NCBI GenBank assembly: GCA_025210575.1
Contig: JAOARK010000082.1
Coordinates: forward strand, 1 to 12,497
Direction of reading: 5' to 3'
Source of the DNA: Schleiferiaceae bacterium
Lineage (GTDB): Bacteria; Bacteroidota; Bacteroidia; Flavobacteriales; Schleiferiaceae
DNA length: 12,497 bases
Part shown: positions 7,347-12,497 of the stretch, piece by piece
How the letters are laid out: every line of letters begins with the position of its first letter
How positions within the stretch are numbered: position 1 is the stretch's first letter
Translations under genes and position numbers: made by a program
The notes under the pieces: model-generated
What the model was told of the DNA's origin: nothing
Database searches by the model: none
The model's input: the letters and a program-made list of their open reading frames with translations, nothing else

Positions 7347-8054
7347 TTAGAGATTATTTTCATGAGTCAAAATATATTTTTCAAAGTATTCTCTCATGGT
7401 GAGCTCATGAGGAGTAAAGGTTTCGTGTTGTGTAATCAAGCTTGTAATGTTGTCTATTCTAAAATTACGGAAGTCTTTTCTAAGTTGGCAAAAGGCTATG
7501 AGAAGAAAATTGCCGTGAATGCTATAGATGGCAAAAGGCTCAATTGTTCTAGTTGTTTGTTCTCCGTTAGCTGCTTGGTATTCAATTTTCAAAACCTTGT
7601 AGTTGATGATAGCCGATTGGATCTCCATCAAATTATTACTGGTCTTTTCTTCTCCGTTTTCCCTGTTGAAGAATATACGTTCTGAAAGTAAATCGGCATT
7701 TCCTTTTTGGGAAAAGCGTAAAATGGCTTTGATCTTTTCAATAGCACTAGAAGCATTCTTTACAAGAGACTCATCTGTGTTGGTTAGAAGTAATTGTTCG
7801 GCTGTGATTAAGGCATTAGCTTCATCTTCTGTAAATAGAACAGGCGGGAGGTGGTAACCTTCCATAATAGAATACCCTTTCCCTTCTTCTGTTACAATCG
7901 GAATTCCTGACTGTTCAAGTGTCCGGATATCTCTGTAAATAGTACGAACACTCACATCATGGCGCTTAGCTAATTGTGTAGCCGTGACCATTGAATTAGC
8001 TTGAAGTTGAGTTAATATGGCGGTAAGTCGTGTAAGTCTTGGTTTTTCTTCCAT
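7347..8054 (-). CDS. YafY-type transcriptional regulator, HTH_11 plus WYL domain
   Basis: 235 residues from the ATG at 8054-8052. A TTG three codons upstream (8063) is possible but less likely. A DeoR-like winged helix (HTH_11) occupies about 8-60 with recognition helix SVRTIYRDIRTL (35-46) and the EGKGY wing turn. A WYL domain covers about 143-210. Its name-giving motif is changed: where Trp-Tyr-Leu is usual, Phe183-Leu184-Leu185 (GNFLLIAFC) is found, while the downstream arginines (R196, R199 in FRNFRIDNI) are kept. WYL domains sense ligands, often nucleic acids or nucleotides, to switch DNA binding. Length and order are typical of YafY/YobV regulators. It follows the AraC gene by 15 nt and is probably co-transcribed with it. 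It may control the DUF4345 gene downstream. Confidence 0.9.
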   Translation of the reverse strand: MEEKPRLTRLTAILTQLQANSMVTATQLAKRHDVSVRTIYRDIRTLEQSGIPIVTEEGKGYSIMEGYHLPPVLFTEDEANALITAEQLLLTNTDESLVKNASSAIEKIKAILRFSQKGNADLLSERIFFNRENGEEKTSNNLMEIQSAIINYKVLKIEYQAANGEQTTRTIEPFAIYSIHGNFLLIAFCQLRKDFRNFRIDNITSLITQHETFTPHELTMREYFEKYILTHENNL

Positions 8055-8069
8055 TGTTGTCAAGTTTAA

Positions 8070-8969
8070 TTAGCTTTTTCTAAACTGATTAGGCGTCAAG
8101 CCTGCATTCTTTTTAAAAAAGCTTATAAAGTTTGGTGTATCTGAAAATCCCATTTGAAGCGCGATATTTTCTATAGTAGTATCACTAGATCTTAAAAGAT
8201 CTTTTGCTTCAAATAACATGTATGCGGTAATCAATTTTTTGGCTGGCTTACCGGTGGTTTTTTTAACGCATTCAGATAAGTAAACATCGCTAATGTGCAG
8301 CTGCGATGAGTAATAACCCAGCTTTTGTTTTTTGTGCGCAGTGTTTTTAAGTAGGTTTTCAAATTGATAAGTAACCTCTTCTGCTCGTGAAGTAATGGTT
8401 CTTTTTACTTGATTTAAATCCAAAAGTCTTTTAGCCTCGAATAGGCAAATAGTTAATAGCGAACGGACAATCTCTAGATTGTTGTTGTCTAGTTTTTTGA
8501 ACTCTTCGTTTAGCCTTTCTAAATACGATGCAAAAAGTAAATCTTGCTCGGGAGACAATTCGTAACTCGGAGATAAGTGAATATTGAAATAAGGGAATTG
8601 CTGAATTACGGCAAATTCACTTGAAGAGAAATTAAGGAAGTCTACGGAAAACAAAACCATAAAACCTAAACTGTCTTCGGCAAGGTCTTGGGCTTCAATC
8701 TTTATTGTTTGTCCTGGAGATAAAAAGAACAGGCTGCTCGTAGCTTCTTTAACAACTTTCTGGTCTACTTCAATTTTAGTATTGTGATTTCTGGCAAAGG
8801 TCATTTCAAAATATCCTTCAGATTTCAAATGTGCCTTTAAAGCCATTTCGTGGTAGTGGTCCTGAAATTTCAGAATGTGGAAATGTTCATGCCGCTGGTA
8901 CTTCTTTAGATGCAGAGATTCCAGCATCTCAGAGACATCTTTTACTGATTTGGGGGTTATTTCTTTCAT
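8070..8969 (-). CDS. AraC family transcriptional regulator
   Basis: 299 residues, the normal length for the family. The N-terminal about 200 residues form a cupin-like sensing region, seen as beta-rich segments such as SLFFLSPGQTIKIEA (79-93), without a recognisable ligand signature. The C-terminal AraC/XylS DNA-binding domain spans about 200-299 with two helix-turn-helix units. The first is near 218-240 (LHISDVYLSECVKKTTGKP) and the second near 265-287 (TIENIALQMGFSDTPNFISFFKKNAG), followed by the family ending LTPNQFRKS. The start is an ATG at 8969. The gene lies divergent from the barrel-like protein gene across a 112-bp gap, the usual arrangement for a regulator and its target, and its stop is 15 nt from the WYL regulator start. 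Inducer unknown. Confidence 0.92.
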   Translation of the reverse strand: MKEITPKSVKDVSEMLESLHLKKYQRHEHFHILKFQDHYHEMALKAHLKSEGYFEMTFARNHNTKIEVDQKVVKEATSSLFFLSPGQTIKIEAQDLAEDSLGFMVLFSVDFLNFSSSEFAVIQQFPYFNIHLSPSYELSPEQDLLFASYLERLNEEFKKLDNNNLEIVRSLLTICLFEAKRLLDLNQVKRTITSRAEEVTYQFENLLKNTAHKKQKLGYYSSQLHISDVYLSECVKKTTGKPAKKLITAYMLFEAKDLLRSSDTTIENIALQMGFSDTPNFISFFKKNAGLTPNQFRKS

Positions 8970-9081
8970 ATTTTCTAAAAGTAAAATTACATAGAAAATA
9001 ACACTTAATACCTAAAATGTAATATAAAATCAAGGTTGATTTCATCGGATGTTTGCAGTGTAATTTTTTAAAACACAAAAG
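8970..9081. promoter_or_regulatory. Divergent promoter/operator region between AraC gene and barrel-DUF2798 genes
   Basis: This 112-bp gap must drive both directions. The core TGTAAT occurs in three places: ATTACAT at 8986-8992 (inverted), ATGTAAT at 9017-9023 and TGTAATTTT at 9059-9067. The first and third form a 9-bp inverted repeat (AAAATTACA 8983-8991 with TGTAATTTT 9059-9067). GATGTTTG at 9048-9055 matches seven of eight positions of the TAnnTTTG box for the plus-strand genes and would start transcription near 9061, giving a leader of about 20 nt. The repeats could be AraC sites; AT-rich chance matches remain possible. Confidence 0.4.
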
Positions 9082-9738
9082 ATGAAATCACATATTTATA
9101 CTTTGCTTACGCTGATAATCATAGGGAGCAAAATGTTTGGTCAACAAGCAGAACATGGCCACGGGCCAGTATTCCATCCACCGATACCCATTGAGGCGAT
9201 GGCTGGAGATAATTCAGCAATGTTTCAAATGATTTTAAGTAGAAACTTTGGAGAGAAACAACAGTTCAACTTTTTTCACCTTTCTACTTTCGAAGATGTT
9301 TATAGCGAATATGCACCAGACAATTTCTTGATCAAAAACATATTGGCGTATAACATCAATCGTAGGATAAACATTGGTGCAGGTGCAAATTTCTTGTCTC
9401 AAGGTTTTAGACCGTTGGTTGCGGCAACATTCTCGCACTTTACCAGAAATATTGGGCTTATTGTACAGCCGAGTTTTGAGTTGCATAAAGATGGCGTAGG
9501 AGAGGTTTTCTTGATGTTCGAGTGGAGTCCAAAGAATGAAAAAACCATTCAACCATATTTCAGGTTGCAAGCACTATCCACATTTAATAGCGCACATGTT
9601 TACAGTTATCATTTCTGGAGGGCTGGTGTGCAATACAAAAATCTTAGAGTGGGTCCAGCATTTAATGTTCAATATGCCGGACCAGAAGCAACAACCTATA
9701 CCAACGTAGGTGGATTTATCAATTTTTTAATTCAATAA
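9082..9738 (+). CDS. Exported outer-membrane beta-barrel-like protein, unknown function
   Basis: 218 residues. Residues 1-20 are a signal peptide (MKSHIYTLLTLIIIGSKMFG, cleavage before Gln21). The mature N-terminus is His-rich (H25, H27, H32 in AEHGHGPVFHPP). The rest alternates polar and hydrophobic or aromatic residues with short turns, as in small outer-membrane barrels, for example 96-106 (INIGAGANFLS), 111-130, 140-148 (GEVFLMFEW), 177-190 and 191-216. I count roughly eight possible strands, but no Phe or aromatic C-terminal residue closes the protein (it ends in Gln), so the barrel call is tentative. No named family is recognised. The stop is 2 nt from the DUF2798 start, so the two are co-transcribed. 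The divergent AraC gene is the probable regulator. The His cluster may bind metal; this is not shown. Confidence 0.8.
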   Translation: MKSHIYTLLTLIIIGSKMFGQQAEHGHGPVFHPPIPIEAMAGDNSAMFQMILSRNFGEKQQFNFFHLSTFEDVYSEYAPDNFLIKNILAYNINRRINIGAGANFLSQGFRPLVAATFSHFTRNIGLIVQPSFELHKDGVGEVFLMFEWSPKNEKTIQPYFRLQALSTFNSAHVYSYHFWRAGVQYKNLRVGPAFNVQYAGPEATTYTNVGGFINFLIQ

Positions 9739-9740
9739 TC

Positions 9741-9974
9741 ATGAAAGTTAATAAGAAAGTATTCGGGCTAATTTTTAGTGTAGCCATCAGCATAGTTATG
9801 TCGTTATTCATGTCGTTTTTCATGCTCTTGATGAATGTCGGAATCGTGCCAGGTTTTTTCTTTATCTGGATGAAGAGTGCAGCTGTAGGAATGTTGATTG
9901 GCTTACCTGTGGCAGTAATCGCTGTTCCGCTTATTCAAAAGCTCCTGTTTAAGTTTTTTATTGTAACAGAGTAG
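9741..9974 (+). CDS. DUF2798 family two-helix membrane protein
   Basis: 77 residues, typical for DUF2798. Two membrane helices are visible at about 7-31 (VFGLIFSVAISIVMSLFMSF and on) and 42-70, joined by a short NVGIVPGFFFIW loop. The family landmarks are the MS..MS-type first helix, the W residue opening the second segment, and the small-residue/Pro pattern GLPVAVIAVPLIQ. Function of the family is unknown; homologues are often next to transcription regulators, as here. It starts 2 nt after the barrel-like gene and ends before a strong terminator, so it is the last gene of a two-gene unit. There is no Shine-Dalgarno sequence; translation may be coupled to the upstream gene. Confidence 0.85.
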   Translation: MKVNKKVFGLIFSVAISIVMSLFMSFFMLLMNVGIVPGFFFIWMKSAAVGMLIGLPVAVIAVPLIQKLLFKFFIVTE

Positions 9975-9995
9975 AAGTAGTATAACTATCAAGAG

Positions 9996-10031
9996 AACAG
10001 TCTATCCTGCAATGGGTAGACTGTTTTTTTT
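9996..10031 (+). terminator. Strong rho-independent terminator of the barrel-DUF2798 unit
   Basis: ACAGTCTATCC (9997-10007) pairs with GGGTAGACTGT (10014-10024) through an 11-bp stem with one T-G wobble and a 6-nt loop, followed by eight T (10024-10031). It lies 22 nt after the DUF2798 stop. On the minus strand the hairpin lacks a T run, so it serves the plus-strand unit. Confidence 0.9.
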
Positions 10032-10060
10032 GTGAATTATTTTTTCAATTTAATGTCGAT

Positions 10061-10960
10061 TTACCCAAACTTCACTGAAGTCATACTTAAACTTCCTGCA
10101 AAAACTTTATCGTTAAAAAAGGTTATTTGCTCTTTTGGCGAAACCACACCTAGGGTATAAAGCAATGGGTAATAATGATCTGGGGTAGGGTGCGCAAGCT
10201 TGGCAGTTTTCCCCATTTTTTCATAATCTATTAACCCCTGAAAATTGCCGCTTTTCAAATGTGCTTTCATGGTGTCATTAAACTCTAAGGCCCAATCAAA
10301 TGCATTGGTAGGGTAGATGCCGTTTTTATCGGGACCAAAACCTGGTCTTACATCTACCTTTCTCAGGTTGTGTACTAGGTTACCACTACCAATTATAAGC
10401 ACCCCTTTCTTACGTAAGTTGTAAAGTTGCATGCTCAGGTCGTAATGGTATTTTGGACTTTTGTGATAGTCGATACTCAATTGTAGAACGGGAATATTTG
10501 CGTTGGGATACATTTGTTTTACAATGCTCCAGGTGCCGTGATCTAATCCCCAGTCGTGATCCAAACCTACCTCTGTAGAGGTGATCAATCCTTTTGTTGT
10601 TTTCGCTAATTCTGGGTCTCCGGGTGCAGGGTATTTTACTTGGTTGAGTTCATCGCTAAACCCTCCAAAGTCATGGATTGTTTTAGGGTTGTTCATTGCG
10701 GTAACATGAGTTCCTTTCGTGAGCCAATGTGCAGATATACAAAGTACCGCTTTGGGCTGAGGGGTGTCTTTGCCTAGCTGTTGCCAAACTTGTGTAAACT
10801 CATTTTGCTCTAGCGCATTTTGCGGACTGCCATGCCCGATAAATAATGCAGGCATTAACTGCCCATTTTCTTTTAAGCTATTTGATAGCGCGCGTAGCTT
10901 TGATGTGCTTCCCATAATCCCTAATGCAATAAGTGAATGTAAAAATTCCGTGCGTTTCAC
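10061..10960 (-). CDS. ygiD: YgiD/DODA-type class III extradiol ring-cleavage dioxygenase
   Basis: 299 residues. By family knowledge these enzymes open catechol rings such as DOPA using a bound metal (Zn or Fe). The probable metal ligands are visible: H43 in LFIGHGSP, H78 in ISAHWL and H257 in AHPTPDHYYP. Also present are the conserved DHGTW (140-144) with H141, and SGNLVHNL (192-199) with H197. Compared with E. coli YgiD, the N-terminus carries about 20-30 extra residues: a short hydrophobic stretch after KR (residues 1-30). This could be an export or membrane signal, but it is not a clean twin-arginine motif. The start is a GTG (10960-10958): an in-frame TGA lies three codons upstream, the next in-frame ATG is M16, and a perfect -7 box lies 20-28 nt upstream. 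The gene is monocistronic and convergent with the barrel-DUF2798 unit. Physiological substrate unknown. Confidence 0.92.
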   Translation of the reverse strand: MKRTEFLHSLIALGIMGSTSKLRALSNSLKENGQLMPALFIGHGSPQNALEQNEFTQVWQQLGKDTPQPKAVLCISAHWLTKGTHVTAMNNPKTIHDFGGFSDELNQVKYPAPGDPELAKTTKGLITSTEVGLDHDWGLDHGTWSIVKQMYPNANIPVLQLSIDYHKSPKYHYDLSMQLYNLRKKGVLIIGSGNLVHNLRKVDVRPGFGPDKNGIYPTNAFDWALEFNDTMKAHLKSGNFQGLIDYEKMGKTAKLAHPTPDHYYPLLYTLGVVSPKEQITFFNDKVFAGSLSMTSVKFG

Positions 10961-10980
10961 AAGGTTTCATCTTTAAAATT

Positions 10981-10988
10981 CAAAAGTA
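10981..10988 (-). promoter_or_regulatory. -7 promoter box of the YgiD-type gene
   Basis: Read on the minus strand the sequence is TACTTTTG, an exact TAnnTTTG match, 21-28 nt upstream of the GTG start. It predicts transcription from about 10975 and a leader near 15 nt, which supports the GTG start. The -33 region is T-rich (TTTTCTTCC) without a clear TTTG. Confidence 0.6.
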
Positions 10989-11128
10989 GTTTTAGCATTT
11001 AGGAAGAAAATTAATGTAGGTTAAGAAATGCTTTTTACCCTTTCGTTTTAGTATCAGTCTAATGTAAACTAGCATAAGTTATGCAAGTCTTCTGGTCCAA
11101 AATTATGGATGGTATTCGATTTGCACTC

Positions 11129-11172
11129 AAGCCGTGCGGGCTTTTACTTTTTTCACGAGCCAAAAAAGTAAA
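11129..11172 (-). repeat. Palindromic repeat, copy 1 (inverted orientation)
   Basis: A perfect 11-bp inverted repeat, TTTACTTTTTT (11143-11153) and AAAAAAGTAAA (11162-11172), surrounds CACGAGCC. Beside it a second small hairpin AAGCC/GGCTT lies at 11129-11143. Read on the minus strand the order is hairpin, then GCCCGCACGGCTTGAG. This parallels copies 2 and 3 on the plus strand, where a hairpin is followed by a GCGGCTCG word. So this copy faces the other two. Confidence 0.65.
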
Positions 11173-11262
11173 CAATCGTTTTCGCTTCCTCATTAGCAAA
11201 AGCAAAAGTATTTTAAGCTTAATTATAGAAATGATTTTGTTTGTCTTCAAGCGAGACGAGCT

Positions 11263-11289
11263 CAAACTTTTCCATTGATGAAAAGTTTG
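11263..11289. repeat. Perfect 10-bp inverted repeat
   Basis: CAAACTTTTC (11263-11272) and GAAAAGTTTG (11280-11289) enclose the 7-nt loop CATTGAT. It has the same poly-T/poly-A arm style as the neighbouring repeats and is preceded by GACGAGCTC, similar to the GGCTCG words of the other copies. It is probably another member of the same repeat group. There is no gene close enough upstream on either strand for it to be an ordinary terminator. Confidence 0.6.
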
Positions 11290-11299
11290 CAAAAATCTA

Positions 11300-11397
11300 G
11301 AGCATTTTAAGGAACATCGCTCCGCGACCTTTGTCTTATCAGCGCTTCATGCTTCCAGCAATTTCGCTTGAACGCAATTTGTTCTTGGAAAATGCTC
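11300..11397. repeat. Wider inverted repeat with 9-bp arms
   Basis: GAGCATTTT (11300-11308) is repeated in inverted form as AAAATGCTC (11389-11397); the match continues imperfectly inward (AAGGAAC against GTTCTTGG). The enclosed 80 bp include the related words GCAATTTCGCTTGAACGCAA. An 80-bp loop makes a simple terminator unlikely; a folded element or remnant is possible. Confidence 0.45.
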
Positions 11398-11483
11398 GTG
11401 CATTTCGAATTGCTTTCGCGATGCATTCGGCCTTCAAAGAAAATCTGTTCTGATCAAAATGAAACCTTAGCGAGATTGGAAAG

Positions 11484-11502
11484 CTCCGAACTTGATTCGG
11501 AG
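11484..11502. repeat. Small palindrome of the CCGAACTTG-TTCGGA type
   Basis: CTCCGAA (11484-11490) and TTCGGAG (11496-11502) flank CTTGA and are followed by ATC. From general familiarity, words of this design (a Bacteroidetes palindrome with centre AACTTGNTT, often ending in ATC) recur between genes in many genomes of the phylum. That cannot be verified here because only one copy is in the window. Confidence 0.5.
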
Positions 11503-11568
11503 ATCATTCAACCGAGGTTAGGTTTTATAAAGAACAGGTTAGATTTTATTTGTAAGCCTTGACCTTTT

Positions 11569-11630
11569 TGGTTCTTTTTGGGTCAAGCCAAAAACGAACA
11601 TAAATGCCCAGCGGCTCGAGCGAAAAAAGC
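11569..11630 (+). repeat. Palindromic repeat, copy 2
   Basis: GTTCTTTTTGG (11571-11581) pairs imperfectly (one bulge) with CCAAAAACGAAC (11588-11599), followed after about 10 nt by GCCCAGCGGCTCGAGCG. It lines up with copy 3 over about 55 bp: TTTTTGGG-TcAAGCCAAAAA-GAAC, then GCGGCTCG-GC. It is repeated 90 bp further on. Confidence 0.65.
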
Positions 11631-11659
11631 CTCTCGGCTTGATAGGAATTAAGATGCAT

Positions 11660-11715
11660 TCTTCTTTTTTGGGTTAAGCCAAAAATGAACTTAACAAAGC
11701 CTTGCGGCTCGTGCA
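11660..11715 (+). repeat. Palindromic repeat, copy 3, abutting the PLP-enzyme gene
   Basis: TTCTTTTTTGG (11662-11672) and CCAAAAATGAA (11679-11689) form an inverted repeat with ten of eleven pairs around GTTAAG, followed by the GCGGCTCGTGC word at about 11704-11714. It ends within about 7 bp of the stop codon of the minus-strand PLP-enzyme gene. As RNA from that gene it would fold soon after the stop and may act as its terminator or 3' stabiliser. Confidence 0.6.
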
Positions 11716-11720
11716 ATAAA

Positions 11721-12497
11721 CTACTTAATTCGATTAGCGAAATCTAAGAATACAGCTTTGTGTTTTTCTAAATCTAAATTGGGAGAAACCGCAACACGAG
11801 CGATGTAATCTTTATCACCTTCTTTGGTCGTTCCTTGTGTTGAGGTCGCTGGTATCGTCCAGTAGCAACCTTTTAGCTGACCGTAACTCACGCAGTATTT
11901 GCTCTCATTTGGAATTTCGGTAATCATCGAGTTGATTAAATCCAAGTTCAATTTGCGCTTATACAATTCGCGTTCTTCATCTGTATTTCCTTTGGTTGGG
12001 AGATCTAGAGAAAAAACAGAAGGGGTAAACCCTTGGGCGGCCAACTCTTCAGAAACAAAGTTAATTTTCGCTTCTGGCATTACTTCTTGAATGTAGTTGA
12101 CAAACGCTCTTGTGTTGGTATACGCATCTTGAATGCGCTGTAACATAGATGGCATTTGCTCTGCTAAAAACGCGTATTGTGTTGGCGTTGCTTCATTGTC
12201 GCAAAGCGATAAATGCAAATCAATATTTGACATTAAACCCGCAGCTTTTTGGTTGGCAACGCAATACCCTGCCGTACATTTTCCTCCACTCGGGAATTTG
12301 GATCCACTCACATAAGCAATAGTTTGAACGGATGCTAAGTGATCTTCTTCTCTTAAGAAGGAAGTGTTTGGGCAAAAAGTCTGATCTAAGATAAATACTG
12401 GTGCAACAGCAGTTTCACCAGATAGTGTTTTACGCTCACGTTCCAACACTTCTTTTAAATCATCCATGTTTGGGACTTCCACGCGCGGGTTGGTTGG
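11721..12497 (-). CDS. Divergent Cys/Met-metabolism PLP-dependent enzyme, C-terminal part
   Basis: 258 residues are visible and the frame stays open through the right edge, so the N-terminal portion is missing. A GTG at 12482 is not taken as the start because in-frame codons PTNPR precede it and belong to the family motif. Signs of the cystathionine gamma-synthase/lyase fold (Cys_Met_Meta_PP): PTNPRVEVPNMDDL at the edge (compare the family's PTNP..); FILDQTF with the Asp (visible residue 38) that contacts the PLP ring nitrogen; and SGSKFPSGG, whose Lys (visible residue 67) should form the Schiff base. Beyond this the similarity thins: the usual HS-TKY-GHSD wording is replaced by a Cys-containing KCTAGYC stretch, and the C-terminus is unlike classical members. 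It is likely cytosolic and acts on a sulfur amino acid or related substrate. The exact reaction cannot be read. Confidence 0.75.
   Translation of the reverse strand, partial: PTNPRVEVPNMDDLKEVLERERKTLSGETAVAPVFILDQTFCPNTSFLREEDHLASVQTIAYVSGSKFPSGGKCTAGYCVANQKAAGLMSNIDLHLSLCDNEATPTQYAFLAEQMPSMLQRIQDAYTNTRAFVNYIQEVMPEAKINFVSEELAAQGFTPSVFSLDLPTKGNTDEERELYKRKLNLDLINSMITEIPNESKYCVSYGQLKGCYWTIPATSTQGTTKEGDKDYIARVAVSPNLDLEKHKAVFLDFANRIK

Larger units (their letters stand above)
10989..11720. other. Gene-free stretch holding a cluster of inverted repeats
   Basis: About 730 bp without a believable gene: the open frames are short, lack start context and overlap repeats. From 10989 to about 11125 I see nothing apart from the upstream part of the YgiD promoter. 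From 11129 to 11715 there are six inverted repeats, annotated separately, with local GC-rich words (for example CGCTCCGCGACC near 11317) unlike the AT-rich intergenic DNA elsewhere in the window. The stretch looks like accumulated intergenic repeat elements rather than a decayed gene, because no protein similarity can be read in any frame. Confidence 0.6.

Noticed and set aside
7362..7857. Plus-strand open frames inside the WYL regulator gene
   Set aside because: They lie opposite a well-supported regulator with clear HTH and WYL domains and show no family features.
9235..9570. Minus-strand frame inside the barrel-like gene
   Set aside because: It overlaps a gene with signal peptide, coupled downstream neighbour and strand pattern; no promoter or domain supports it.
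10881..10970. ATG at 10970-10968 as an alternative start near the YgiD-type gene
   Set aside because: It is out of frame with the enzyme and gives only about 30 residues before a stop.
11059..11562. Short frames in the 10989-11720 gap on both strands
   Set aside because: They cross the inverted repeats, are basic and Ser/Leu/Lys-rich like random AT-rich translation, and show no recognisable domain.
12482..12482. GTG at 12482 as the true start of the PLP enzyme
   Set aside because: The codons upstream to the window edge are open and spell PTNPR, part of the family motif, so the gene continues outside the window.

Overview
The window looks like a piece of a Bacteroidetes chromosome, most likely a gliding, marine-type Flavobacteriales relative. 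The reasons are the low GC content with very AT-rich intergenic DNA, near absence of Shine-Dalgarno sequences, promoter-like TAnnTTTG boxes, signal peptides cleaved just before Gln, a giant secreted protein with thrombospondin type 3, SprB and HYR modules and a type IX secretion (T9SS) C-terminal signal, and palindromic intergenic repeats of a style common in that phylum. No tRNA, rRNA, CRISPR array, transposase or phage gene is visible.

Layout. (1) Positions 1-5184, minus strand: the 5' part of a secreted beta-propeller-like protein runs off the left edge. Upstream of it, separated by a hairpin terminator, lies a 1488-residue T9SS cargo whose core is an array of 25 calcium-binding thrombospondin type 3 units organised as 127-residue super-repeats. 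(2) Positions 5185-5857: about 670 bp of AT-rich non-coding DNA. (3) Positions 5858-7136: an unrecognised secreted protein (plus) converges on a small DUF4345 membrane protein (minus), with a perfect 24-bp palindrome between them. (4) Positions 7347-9974: a regulatory locus. An AraC-type regulator and a YafY/WYL-type regulator lie in tandem on the minus strand, 15 nt apart. Divergent from them is a two-gene unit for an exported barrel-like protein and a DUF2798 two-helix membrane protein, ending in a strong terminator. (5) Positions 10061-10960, minus: a YgiD/DODA-type extradiol dioxygenase with a GTG start and a good promoter box. (6) Positions 10989-11720: a gene-free stretch packed with inverted repeats. 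(7) Positions 11721-12497, minus: the C-terminal part of a divergent Cys/Met-metabolism PLP enzyme that runs off the right edge.

How the parts may work together. The left third makes cell-surface or secreted material: the large protein is probably exported through T9SS and stiffened by calcium. The middle third resembles a small regulated envelope module, with two regulators of different families flanked on both sides by small membrane or envelope genes. The DUF4345 promoter carries a tandem 10-bp direct repeat with an 11-bp period where a regulator would bind. That link is inference. The best candidates for something undescribed are the hierarchical thrombospondin array with in-register unit losses, the AraC/WYL-barrel-DUF2798 locus, and the repeat cluster at 11129-11715. 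None of these is proven to be a new system by sequence alone.
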